Below, in pieces: positions 16,341-24,725 of a stretch of DNA of 64,000 nt. Made by a program: the position numbers and the translations under genes. The stretch is taken from the NCBI GenBank assembly GCA_963762575.1, contig CAVXLL010000002.1, positions 1 to 64,000 of the forward strand, written 5' to 3'. Within the stretch, counting starts at the first letter, position 1, and each line of letters opens with the position of its first letter. Source of the DNA: AP-15 sp963762575 (GTDB lineage Bacteria; Pseudomonadota; Alphaproteobacteria; ATCC43930; CGMCC-115725). The notes beneath the pieces were generated by a model. That model was not told the origin of the DNA, made no database searches, and was given only the letters and a program-made list of their open reading frames with translations.

Positions 16341-16796
16341 ATGATCGAACTCGAACGGCCCGCCGACCTCGCGCAGTATGTCGGCAAGGAAATCGGCGTC
16401 AGCGATTGGTTTACCGTCGATCAGGCGCTGATCGATAAATTCGCCGACGCCACTGGCGACCACCAATGGATCCATGTCGACGCCGAGCGCGCCAAGCGCG
16501 AGCTGCCCGGCGGCAAAACGATCGCGCACGGCTATCTGACATTGTCGTTGGTGCCGCGCCTCGGCCAGACCCTCTATCGCGTCAAGCACCGCTCGCGCGG
16601 GCTCAATTACGGGTCCAACCGCGTCCGCTTCACCGGACAGGTGCCGGCCGATTCGCGCATTCGGCTGCGCCAGAAGATCAAATCGGTCGAGCCGGTCGAT
16701 GGCGGCGTGCGCATTACCTCGGAAAACACCGTCGAGGTCGAGGGCGCCGCGCGCCCGGCCCTCGTCGCCGAGACCATCAGCATGCAATTCGATTGA
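16341..16796 (+). CDS. MaoC-like (R)-specific enoyl-CoA hydratase
   Basis: A 151-residue single hot-dog domain with the MaoC/NodN signature: DATGDHQWIHVD carries the catalytic Asp and His of the hydratase-2 motif, followed by GGKTIAHGYLTLSL. Members hydrate trans-2-enoyl-CoA to (R)-3-hydroxyacyl-CoA or act on related thioesters. The length is normal and the frame intact. It is divergent from the hemerythrin gene and convergent with the phosphatase, so probably a single-gene unit. The physiological substrate is unknown. Confidence 0.87.
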   Translation: MIELERPADLAQYVGKEIGVSDWFTVDQALIDKFADATGDHQWIHVDAERAKRELPGGKTIAHGYLTLSLVPRLGQTLYRVKHRSRGLNYGSNRVRFTGQVPADSRIRLRQKIKSVEPVDGGVRITSENTVEVEGAARPALVAETISMQFD

Positions 16797-16810
16797 GCAG
16801 GGAGCTGCGC

Positions 16811-17428
16811 TCAGTCGAGCTCGAGCTTTTCTTGTTCGACGACAATCAGTCGCTCGGTAACCGGCTCGTATCGCAGGATGTAGAGCGTGGTATTGCGAAC
16901 CGGCGTCGGCGGGCTCCCCGGCGGCAAGGCGTGCTTCATCAGCTGGCGCACCATCGCACCGTGGGTGGAGACGCCGATCCGCCGGAAGGGTTGCGCCGCG
17001 GTGAAGCGCCGCAAACCGCCGAGCCCCCGCCTACGGGTTGCGATGCCGGTCTCGCCGCCGGGGAAAGCGACATCGCCATCCGAATACCAGCGCTCCGTCA
17101 GACCTTCGCCGAAGCGCCTCTTGGCGTCCGCCCACAGGAGGCCCTCGGCTGCACCGACATCGGTCTCGCGCAACCCCGCTTCGATGAAAAGCGGCACCTG
17201 CAATCCGACCGCGACGATCTGCGCGGTCGTTTGGGCGCGCGCCAGATCGCTCGACACGACCGCATCGAGCCGGTGCGGCCGCAAGCTCTCGGCCAATGCC
17301 TGCGCTTGCGCCAGACCCGTCGCATTGAGCCGCGTATCGGTATGACCTTGTAGCCGGCCTTCGCGGTTCCAATCGGTTTCACCGTGCCGGAACAGGAACA
17401 GAATGCGCTCGCCGCGGTCTTGTTCCAT
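16811..17428 (-). CDS. Histidine phosphatase family protein
   Basis: From ATG 17428, preceded by GGAGGTAGA, the protein is about 205 residues. It has the phosphoglycerate-mutase-type signature FLFRHGETDW (catalytic His15 after Arg14), Arg in SSDLARAQTTA, the acidic residue in RETDVGAAEGL and the second His in VSTHGAMVRQL. This matches the cobC/PhoE-like branch that dephosphorylates small metabolites. The region between GGETGIATRRRG and LRRF is slightly atypical but in frame. The gene is divergent from doxX with about 60 bp between starts. Confidence 0.85.
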   Translation of the reverse strand: MEQDRGERILFLFRHGETDWNREGRLQGHTDTRLNATGLAQAQALAESLRPHRLDAVVSSDLARAQTTAQIVAVGLQVPLFIEAGLRETDVGAAEGLLWADAKRRFGEGLTERWYSDGDVAFPGGETGIATRRRGLGGLRRFTAAQPFRRIGVSTHGAMVRQLMKHALPPGSPPTPVRNTTLYILRYEPVTERLIVVEQEKLELD

Positions 17429-17486
17429 TCTACCTCCATCAGGTGATATTAGAGTTAATTTGAACCGACCCGAGGGAGTTTGGAAG

Positions 17487-17933
17487 ATGAAGATCCTCAA
17501 TCATCAGTCGTCCGAGCGAATGCTCTGCGTCTTGCGCATTATCGTCGGGCTGTTGTTTGTCGAGCACGGTCTGGCCAAGCTCGTCGGCTTTCCGCACGTC
17601 GTGATGTTCGATAAGTTGCAGTTCTTTTCGCTGCTGGGGCTTGCCGGGTTCATCGAACTGGTCGGTGGAGCGCTGCTCACCCTCGGCCTGTTCACTCGCA
17701 TCACCGCGTTTACCATGTCGGGCGAAATGGCATTCGCCTATTTCATGGTGCACGCTCCGAAGAGCTTTTATCCAGCCCTCAATGGTGGTGAGTTGGCGAT
17801 CGTGTACTGCTTTCTGTTGCTGTATTTCGCCACTGCCGGAAGCGGCGCCTGGAGCCTCGACCAAATTCGCCTCGGCGCCGCCCGCCCGACTGGAGCTTAC
17901 GACAGGCACGTATCCGTCGGCGGAGACGATTGA
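17487..17933 (+). CDS. DoxX family membrane protein
   Basis: The 148-residue product from ATG 17487 (site GGGAG upstream) has four hydrophobic segments with the DoxX signature near the first (RIIVGLLFVEHGLAKLVGFP), then GFIELVGGALLTLGLFTRI. It is an inner-membrane protein; DoxX/DoxD relatives are linked to thiosulfate:quinone oxidoreductase or redox control, but most bacterial members are uncharacterised. The stop codon overlaps the ATG of the following ThDP enzyme gene by one base (TGATG), so the two are translationally coupled. Confidence 0.82.
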   Translation: MKILNHQSSERMLCVLRIIVGLLFVEHGLAKLVGFPHVVMFDKLQFFSLLGLAGFIELVGGALLTLGLFTRITAFTMSGEMAFAYFMVHAPKSFYPALNGGELAIVYCFLLLYFATAGSGAWSLDQIRLGAARPTGAYDRHVSVGGDD

Positions 17934-18452
17934 TGAACGACACTGCGGTGGTCGCGCTGAGCCCGGAAACGGTGCTCGGCGAAATGAAGAAGAACGGCGT
18001 AACCCACGTCGTGTGGCTCCCCGACAGCGAGACCAACTGGCTCTACCTGCTGATGAAGGCGGAGCCGTCGTTGCGGCTCGTCGGCGTCAGCCGCGAGGGG
18101 CATGCCTGCTCGATCGCGGCCGGGCTGTCGGTTGGCGGGGCTAAGCCGCTGATCCTGATCCAGAACACCGGCATGATGGAGTTCGGGAGATTCGCTGCGC
18201 GGCTGGCTGTTGGGGCTCAACATCCCGGTCGTGCTGATGGTCGGCTATCGCGGCTGGACGCGCCACGGCGTCACCCAAGACACCGCGGCGACTTACACCG
18301 AGCGGTTTCTGATGGCGTTTGGGATCAACTACTACCTCGTCGAGAACGACGCGGACGCGCCGCGCATCTCGCTCGCTTTCGAAGAGGCGGGACGCACCAA
18401 AAGGCCAGTCGTCGTGCTAGTCGGCGACGAATACCACGGCTTCAATCGGTAG
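17933..18452 (+). pseudogene. ThDP-dependent decarboxylase alpha subunit, frameshifted
   Basis: Reads as the pyrimidine-binding subunit of a sulfopyruvate/phosphonopyruvate decarboxylase-like enzyme: VTHVVWLPDSETNW, SREGHACSIAAGLSVGG (with the catalytic Glu) and LILIQNTGMMEFG. At about 18187-18191 the frame shifts by one inserted base. The continuation, GLNIPVVLMVGYRGWTRHGV to VVVLVGDEYHGFNR, lies in the next frame and ends at 18452. Removing one base in GGGAGA restores a G-D-S-L-R-G-W-type junction and a protein of about 173 residues. It sits between doxX and an intact partner subunit, so a base-call error or a very recent mutation is likely. Confidence 0.78.
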
Positions 18453-18464
18453 AGGGCCCCCTCG

Positions 18465-19052
18465 ATGATGCACACAGCGGAAATGTTGAAGGCCTTCGCT
18501 CCCTATCGCGAGGACGCGATCGTCGTTCCGGGCCGCGGTGGCCGCTATTGGACCGACCTCACGACGCGGCCGAACCTCGACGTGCCGGTCGGCGATCCGG
18601 CAATGGGCGGACACGCCGGTTTTGCGCTTGGACTGGCGCTGGCGCGGCCGGAGAAAAGGGTAATCCTCTTCGATTCCGAGGGAGACGTCCTGATGAGCCT
18701 CGGCATGCTGGTCACGATAACCGAGCAGCAGCCGGCGAATTTCTATCACTTCCTGATCGACAATGGCTGCTACGCGACGACGGGCGGCCAGCCGGTCCCC
18801 AATGCCGACAAAACCAACTACGACGTGATCGCACGCGGCGCCGGTTATCCCCGAGCTTTCGCCTTCCAGGAGCTTGAGAAATTTTCCGCCGCTCTACCCG
18901 ACATCCTCGGCAATCCGGGCCCGGTGTTTGTCGCCTTGAAAGTGGCTCCGGAGATCGAAAACGCGCCGATCGGCCGGCGCCGCCGATGGCAAACCCGCAC
19001 GCGCGATCAAGTGATCCGGGACCTGCGCGAGGAATTAGGCATCAGCGGGTGA
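18465..19052 (+). CDS. ThDP-dependent decarboxylase beta subunit
   Basis: The 195-residue diphosphate-binding subunit that pairs with the upstream alpha subunit. GDPAMGGHAGFALGLALARP and the ThDP/Mg motif beginning DSEGDVLMSLG and ending IDNGCYATTGGQ are clear. In this family the two subunits (ComD/ComE-like) decarboxylate sulfopyruvate or phosphonopyruvate; here the substrate is unknown and the arrangement doxX-alpha-beta does not settle it. It starts 12 bp after the alpha-subunit stop, consistent with an operon. Confidence 0.82.
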   Translation: MMHTAEMLKAFAPYREDAIVVPGRGGRYWTDLTTRPNLDVPVGDPAMGGHAGFALGLALARPEKRVILFDSEGDVLMSLGMLVTITEQQPANFYHFLIDNGCYATTGGQPVPNADKTNYDVIARGAGYPRAFAFQELEKFSAALPDILGNPGPVFVALKVAPEIENAPIGRRRRWQTRTRDQVIRDLREELGISG

Positions 19053-19103
19053 ATTTCACTTGAACCGGAATGGGACGAGGACTTAGCGGGGTGAAGGCCT
19101 CGC

Positions 19104-19328
19104 TCATGTATGAAGGTTCTTCGCGCAGTGCCCCAGAACCCACGCACCATAACGATTGCGATGTCGGCCAACCCAATGAAAGCCGGGGGCGCAACCCTGA
19201 GCGACCTCGACGAGAGAAGACGTAGCGCCGGCCTCCCTCCGAACCGATCCGGCTGGGGAAGCAGACACCTTCACGGGAGTTATCGTGAGACCGATCAGAC
19301 CAATAATCGTCAATATCGCCACACGCAT
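19104..19328 (-). CDS. Small secreted Cys-containing protein
   Basis: From ATG 19328, with AGGGG a few bases upstream, the product is 74 residues. It has a signal peptide (MRVAILTIIGLIGLTITPV, cleavage near VSAS) and a mature tail GCAPGFHWVGRHRNRYGAWV ending in a second Cys (LGHC). Short exported proteins with a CxPGxHW-type segment are frequent in Bradyrhizobium-like genomes and have no known function. It is divergent from the GMC oxidoreductase gene, with about 85 bp between starts. Confidence 0.6.
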   Translation of the reverse strand: MRVAILTIIGLIGLTITPVKVSASPAGSVRREAGATSSLVEVAQGCAPGFHWVGRHRNRYGAWVLGHCAKNLHT

Positions 19329-19414
19329 GTCGTGCCCCTTTGAGTTACGACACATCATATAACGAGCAGCGGCGGTGCGATAGAATATCAGATCGGCTTT
19401 CGCGGAGAGCAGGT

Positions 19415-21052
19415 ATGCAGGACACCGGAGAATTCGACTTCATCATCGTCGGCGCCGGTTCTGCCGGCTGCGTGCTGGCCAACCGCCTGACCGCCGACCG
19501 CGCCACGCGCGTGCTGCTGCTGGAGGCGGGCGGGAAGGACCGCAACCCGTGGATCCACATCCCCGCCGGGTTCTACAGAAACATCTTCCATCCGAAAATC
19601 ACCTGGGTGTTCGAGACCGAGCCCCTCGCCGAGCTCGGCGGGCGCCGCATGCTGTGGCCGCGCGGCAAGGTGCTCGGCGGATCGAGCTCGATCAACGGGC
19701 TCATCTACATCCGCGGCCAGAAGCAGGACTTCGATCTATGGCGTCAATTCGGCAATACCGGCTGGTCGTTCGACGATGTGCTGCCCTATTTCCGGCGCGC
19801 CGAGCACCAGGAGCGCGGCGCCGACGAGCATCACGGCGCTGGCGGACCGCTGTGCGTCTCCGACCTGCGGGCGCGGCACGAGTTGCACGACGCCTTTATC
19901 GCCGGGGCGCAGGAGGCCGGTCATAAGTTCAACCCGGATTTCAACGGCACCGAACAGGACGGGGTCGGACCGTTGCAGGTGACGGTCCGCAACATGCGGC
20001 GCTGCAGCGCCGCCGTGGCCTATCTGAGGCCGGCGATGAAGCGGCCCAATCTGCGCGTCGAGATTCGCGCATTGGCGCGCCGCGTGCTGTTCGAGCGCAA
20101 GCGCGCCGTCGGCCTCGAATATTCGCAGGACGGGATCGTGCACAGAGCCCGGGTGCGGCGCGAGGTGTTGCTCGCCGGAGGCTCGATCAACTCGCCTCAG
20201 CTGCTGCAGCTCTCCGGGGTCGGTCCGGGCCAATTGCTGCAGGAGCACGGTATCGCGGTGGTGCACGATCTGCCGGGCGTCGGCGAGAACCTGCAGGATC
20301 ACCTCAATTCGCGCGTCGTCTATCGCGCGCGGCGCGCCAACACTTTGAACGAGGTCTCGCGGAGCTGGCTGCGGCAGGCGCACGCCGGGTTTTCCTACGC
20401 GCTGGCTCGCCGCGGCGCATTGATGATGGGAGCGGCGCCGATCGGGCTATTTGCCCGCACCCGGCCGGGCCTCGACTCGCCGGATGTGCAATATCAATTC
20501 CTCGCCGGCAGCTTTGTGCGGGCGGGAGAGGCGATGCACGATTTTCCCGCCTGTCAGGCGACCTGCATCCCCTGCCGGCCGGAAAGCCGCGGCTGGCTCA
20601 GGATCCGCTCGCCCGATCCCGCAGCGCCGCCGGCAATCCAGCCGAACTACCTCTCGACGCAGGCCGACAGGGATACGTTGGTCACCGGGCTCAGGATCGC
20701 GCGAGGCATTTTCCAGACCGCGGCAATGCAGAAATGCGTCTCGGAGGAATTTCTGCCCGGCCCAGCGGCGCAGAGCGACCAAGATTTCCTCGACCACATC
20801 CGCCAGACCGCCGGCACGACCTACCACCCGACCAGCACCTGCATGATGGGCCAGCATGAACGGGCCGTCGTCGACACACAGCTGCGGGTGCGAGGAGTGG
20901 AGGGGCTGCGGGTGATCGACGCCTCGATCATGCCGACGGTTGTTTCCGGCAACACCAACGCGGCGACAATCATGATCGCCGAAAAGGGGGCCGACATGAT
21001 CCTCAATGAAGCGCGCTCCACCGCCCCCGCCGCCCGGACAAAGGCTGCTTGA
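19415..21052 (+). CDS. GMC family FAD-dependent oxidoreductase
   Basis: A glucose-methanol-choline oxidoreductase of 545 residues from ATG 19415, which has an AGGT site and starts right before the FAD-binding motif FIIVGAGSAGCVLANRL. PRGKVLGGSSSINGLIYIRG (GMC signature 1), AGGSINSPQLLQLSGVG (signature 2) and the C-terminal TTYHPTSTCMMG with catalytic His, followed by SGNTNAATIMIAEKGAD, are all intact. Relatives oxidise alcohols or choline with FAD; electron acceptor and substrate are unknown. It lies 12 bp from the 3' end of the convergent tetR gene. Confidence 0.92.
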   Translation: MQDTGEFDFIIVGAGSAGCVLANRLTADRATRVLLLEAGGKDRNPWIHIPAGFYRNIFHPKITWVFETEPLAELGGRRMLWPRGKVLGGSSSINGLIYIRGQKQDFDLWRQFGNTGWSFDDVLPYFRRAEHQERGADEHHGAGGPLCVSDLRARHELHDAFIAGAQEAGHKFNPDFNGTEQDGVGPLQVTVRNMRRCSAAVAYLRPAMKRPNLRVEIRALARRVLFERKRAVGLEYSQDGIVHRARVRREVLLAGGSINSPQLLQLSGVGPGQLLQEHGIAVVHDLPGVGENLQDHLNSRVVYRARRANTLNEVSRSWLRQAHAGFSYALARRGALMMGAAPIGLFARTRPGLDSPDVQYQFLAGSFVRAGEAMHDFPACQATCIPCRPESRGWLRIRSPDPAAPPAIQPNYLSTQADRDTLVTGLRIARGIFQTAAMQKCVSEEFLPGPAAQSDQDFLDHIRQTAGTTYHPTSTCMMGQHERAVVDTQLRVRGVEGLRVIDASIMPTVVSGNTNAATIMIAEKGADMILNEARSTAPAARTKAA

Positions 21053-21064
21053 CGCAGTCGGCGG

Positions 21065-21674
21065 TTACCGCCCCTGCCCGTGCTCGCGGATCAGGGCGGC
21101 GAACCAGGCGCGGAAGCGGCGCGCTTCGCACTCGTCGCGGCCGAGGCCGCGGCGCAATCGTACGCCGTGCATGGCTTCGCCGAAGGCGGCGACGGCGACC
21201 AGATGCATCAGCCATTGCGTGTCTTCGCGGGTGACTTCGCGCCCGGGCGGCGCCGCGGCGACGCGCCGCATGTGCAAGGTCTCGGCGATCTCGCCCTGAA
21301 CCGTCGCCGGCTCGTCGGCCTCGCCCTCCGGGTCCATAATCTTCGAGCCAGGCGAGACGCTGCGCCAACCCGCCGGCGAACGCGTCGAACACGCGGTCGA
21401 TCAACGTCTCGGTCGTCAGTTCGGGCTGCGACAATGCCGCGACGAAGCGGTCCTTGAACTCGGCAGCGGTCTGCCGGGTCAGCGCCCGCACCAGCCCGGC
21501 CCGGCTCTTGAAATGGTGCAAGATCAGCGGGTGCGAGATGCCGGCCTCGGCGGCGATATCCTGCAAGCGCAACCCTTCCGGGCCGGTGCGGGCGATCAAC
21601 GCCTGCGCCGTCTCCAGAATGAGCCGCCGCGCTTCCTCGGGGGAACGGCGCACCCGCCGCATATTTTCGGTCAT
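21065..21674 (-). pseudogene. TetR family regulator, frameshifted
   Basis: The N-terminal part, ARRLILETAQALIARTGPEG and then DIAAEAGISHPLILHHFKSR, is a classical TetR helix-turn-helix. The ligand-binding domain begins in this frame but shifts at about 21340-21348 by one inserted base. It continues as MDPEGEADEPATVQGEIAET and then LHMRRVAAAPPG, ending GLGRDECEARRFRAWFAALI and a short tail at 21065. Dropping one base in CTCGAAGATT gives a continuous protein of about 200 residues, a normal TetR size. It faces the coq4/MFS genes across a perfect palindrome at 21694-21707 that is likely its operator. Confidence 0.8.
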
Positions 21675-21693
21675 CCGCCACCTTAAATATTAT

Positions 21694-21707
21694 TGACAAT
21701 ATTGTCA
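21694..21707. promoter_or_regulatory. Palindromic TetR operator
   Basis: TGACAATATTGTCA is a perfect 14-bp palindrome in the 78-bp divergent region between tetR and coq4. On the plus strand it overlaps a TTGACA hexamer suitable as a -35 box. Position and symmetry fit autoregulation by the adjacent TetR; the binding itself is inferred. Confidence 0.7.
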
Positions 21708-21752
21708 GCACGTCCAATTCTTGTGGGCCGAAGGCTCCGCAGGAGATGTGTC

Positions 21753-22495
21753 ATGTCAGATCCCGCCAGCACCCGGATACGCCCGCTCGTCGCGCTGCGT
21801 GCGATACGCGGCTTGTTGCGCGACCGCGAGGATACGCGGCAGGCCTTTCTGCTGGTCGAGGCATTGCGCGGCAAGACCACGCTGAGCCAATTCGCCCACT
21901 TTTGCGAGACCGACGGCGGGCGAGCATTGCTGGCGGAAAAGCCGAGCCTCCTCGCCCATCTCGGCGACCGCAAGAGCCTTGCCGCCTTGCCGCCCGGCTC
22001 GCTCGGGCGCGCCTATCTCGACTTCGTCAGTGAACAGAATCTGTCGGCCGACGGGTTGGTCGAGGCCTCGAAGGTCCGCGCGACGCCGCCCCCGGCCAAC
22101 GATTTGACGTGGTTCCGCGAACGCAACCGCGAGATGCACGACCTGCTGCATGTGACCGCCGGCTACGGTCGCGACCCGCTCGGCGAGGCCTGCGTCCTCG
22201 CCTTCACCTTTGCCCAGAACCGGGGCAAGGGCGCGGCGGTCATCGCCATGGTCGGCGCCTGGCGCAATCTGCGCCGGCTAAAGACGCTACAGGCGCCGCG
22301 CGCGGTCTGGGAGGCTTACCGCCAGGGCAGGCGTGCCCTTTGGCTGATCGGCGCCGATTGGGAGAATTTGCTGGCGCAGCCGCTGGCGACGGTGCGCGCC
22401 CGCTTCCGGGTCGGGGCCCCGACCCATACCCGCAACTGCGAGAGCGCTCCGCCGCCGCCGTTGCAGCCGAAGCGGCGCAGCTCGCCACGGCTTAG
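21753..22495 (+). pseudogene. COQ4-like ubiquinone biosynthesis protein, frameshifted near the 3' end
   Basis: Starts at ATG 21753 after a GGAG site. The COQ4 zinc motif is clear: HDLLHVTAGYGRDPLGE (HDxxH, then Glu), followed by VLAFTFAQNRGKGAAVIAM. COQ4 proteins support coenzyme Q biosynthesis. Near 22413-22425, in a G/C run, the frame is lost: the natural tail, PYPQLRERSAAAVAAEAAQL, lies in another frame and stops at 22495. One missing base explains it. Because of the shift, the unshifted frame runs on into the MFS gene and would be mis-annotated as one 995-residue fusion; this is not a real fusion. Confidence 0.78.
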
Positions 22496-22553
22496 CTGTC
22501 GTCTGCGGCACAGCCCGACCCCGGGCACCGCTTTGGGGATGCAAGGAGGAAGC

Positions 22554-23844
22554 ATGAGCGAGCCGCGACCGCAGAAGGGCGCATGGACGATTGTCACTCT
22601 GCTGTTCCTGTTCATGGTCATCAACTTCGCCGACAAGGCGGTGATCGGGCTCGCCGCCGTGCCGATCATGCAGGAATTGAAATTGACCCCGAAGGAGTTC
22701 GGGCTGATCGGGTCGAGCTTCTACCTGCTGTTCGCGGTGTCGGCGGTGCTGACCGGCTTTGTCGTCAACCGCGTGCAGACACGCTGGGTGTTGCTGGCGT
22801 TGGGGCTGATCTGGGCCTTGACCCAGTTTCCGATGCTGGCGCCGGTCGGGTTTGCGACGATCCTTGCCTGCCGCGTCGCGCTCGGCGCCGGCGAGGGCCC
22901 GGCCTATCCGGTGGCCCTGCACGCGACCTACAAATGGTTTCCTAACGAGGTGCGGACGTTCCCGACCGGGATCATCGCGCAGGGCGGCGGAGTTCGGCGT
23001 ATTGGTGTCGCTGCCGCTGTTGAACCTGGTCATCGTGCACTGGGGCTGGCACTGGGCCTTCGGCGTGCTTGGCTTTGCTGGCCTCGCCTGGGTGGCGGCA
23101 TGGCTGATGGTCGGCCGCGAGGGCGCGATCGCCGGCACCGGGGAGCCGAGCGCCGGGCAGGCAGCAGCGGGGCCCCGCATCCCCTACGGCCGGCTGTTGT
23201 CGAACCCGACGATCGTCGCCAGCTGGTGCGCCAATTTCGGCGCCTATTGGGGCCTGTCGCTGGCGTTGACCTGGCAGGGCGCCTTCATGATCAAGGGGCT
23301 CGGCTTCACTCAAGGCGGGATCGGGCTATTGAGCGCGCTGCCGCCGGGAGTGAGCGTCATCGCGCTGCTGGCCGGCGGCTGGCTGTCGCAGCGCCTGTTG
23401 GCCGGCGGCATCGGCAGTCGCTGGGCGCGTGGCGTGTTCGGCGGGGCCGGCGTGATGCTCGGCGGCATCGCATTGCTGCTGCTGCCGTACATGCCGAATG
23501 CCGGTCTCGAGATCGCGATGACGATCATCGGAACGGCGCTGCCGACGGTCATCTACATCATCGCACCCTCGATTGTCGGCGAGATTACGCCGGTCGCGCA
23601 GCGCGGCGCCTTGCTGGCAATCGGCACCGCGATCGGCACCTCGGCCGGGCTGCTGGCGCCCTATGTGATGGGCAGCGTGATCGAGAACGCGGCGACGCCG
23701 CTCGACGGCTTTCATCTCGGCTACAGCATCTGCGGTGCCGTCATGCTGCTCGGCGGCATCATCGGCGCCTTATTAATGGATCCCGAGCGCGAGATCGAGC
23801 GGCTCGGCAGCATCGCGCCGACGGTGCAATATCGACGGGCCTAG
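22554..23844 (+). pseudogene. MFS transporter, frameshifted
   Basis: Begins at ATG 22554 with an excellent AAGGAGGA site. The first half, WTIVTLLFLFMVINFADKAV through ALGAGEGPAYPVALHATYKW, is a typical major-facilitator N-terminal domain of the anion/organic acid symporter type. At about 22984 one inserted base in a GGCGGCGG run shifts the frame, which continues EFGVLVSLPLLNLVIVHWGW to the end at 23844. With the shift corrected it is about 429 residues with 12 predicted membrane segments. It lies downstream of coq4 and, like it, is probably controlled by the tetR palindrome. Confidence 0.78.
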
Positions 23845-23873
23845 GCCGCTCCACTATCCTGCCGGCCGCAAAT

Positions 23874-24680
23874 GTGAGGCGCGGCCATGGCGGCAAATTA
23901 AATCTCCATCGCCAGCGACACCTGGTGGGCGTTATCGCAGGACTGGCGATCGCGAGGGCGGCGGGCGGAGCCGGTGCGCAGCAAACCGAGCAGTTGTCGC
24001 TTCCCAATGTCACCGTCACTGCGCCCGCTGCCCCGGCCGTAGCGCCGTACCTGCGCGATCCTGGTAAGGCCTACCAGCGAAATCCTTATACTGGTCGATA
24101 TCGCGTCGAGGAGGACAAATTTCGCGAGGTCCCGTGTACGGCCACCCGCATCGCCCCTGTCGCGGGAGGTAAGTGCCTGCAAGGGTATCGGTTGCTGCCG
24201 GGCGCGACAGACCAAATTACCAACCCGAAAGGCGGCAGCAACTGCGACCTGGCCCTCGATGTAGCGATCTATAGCTCCGGCCGGTTGTCGATCGAGGCGG
24301 ATACATTGATATTCGATCCCTACAAGCTTACCGCCATAGGGCATCAAACATCACAATATTGCTACGTCAATGGTAACTCAGCATACGATCAGGAAGACTT
24401 TCAAGACATGAACCAGGTGACGCGGCGTGGCACCAATTGGCGTAATTTCGTGAGCAATGGCGAAGATAAATCGATCGAATTCTCGGAAGGGCCTCACAAT
24501 TGCGCCGCGGTCCAAAGGGCCGGGCCAAAATGGGCAGGCGGCTACATCTACATCATGCACGCGAGCATCTGCGCTACCGACACGGCCGCGGTGCGGCCCG
24601 AGGATGTCGCCTACGTGCTCGGCTCATTGCAGGTTCGCCAATATGACCCGCTCGGCAACCTGCGAAAACCCGGCGAATAG
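23874..24680 (+). CDS. Hypothetical exported protein
   Basis: The start is uncertain: GTG 23874 gives a basic N-terminus followed by LVGVIAGLAIARAAGGAGA, a plausible signal peptide; GTG 23925 is an alternative, and no strong ribosome site is visible. The mature part contains LPNVTVTAPAAPAVAPYLRD, several Cys (PCTATR, GKCLQGY, SNCDLALD, QYCYVNG, PHNCAAV, ASICATD) that could form disulfides, and the ending YVLGSLQVRQYDPLGNLRKP. I recognise no family. It follows the MFS gene by about 30 bp in the same direction. Confidence 0.55.
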   Translation: MRRGHGGKLNLHRQRHLVGVIAGLAIARAAGGAGAQQTEQLSLPNVTVTAPAAPAVAPYLRDPGKAYQRNPYTGRYRVEEDKFREVPCTATRIAPVAGGKCLQGYRLLPGATDQITNPKGGSNCDLALDVAIYSSGRLSIEADTLIFDPYKLTAIGHQTSQYCYVNGNSAYDQEDFQDMNQVTRRGTNWRNFVSNGEDKSIEFSEGPHNCAAVQRAGPKWAGGYIYIMHASICATDTAAVRPEDVAYVLGSLQVRQYDPLGNLRKPGE

Positions 24681-24725
24681 GAACGGGGCGCCGAATGCAA
24701 ACATCCGAAAAATTCGCGAGTGCCA

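Noticed and set aside
21693..24680. One 995-residue fusion of COQ4, an MFS carrier and a secreted domain
   Set aside because: Natural ends and starts with good ribosome sites lie in other frames; the long frame passes through non-homologous residues after 22430 and 22985.
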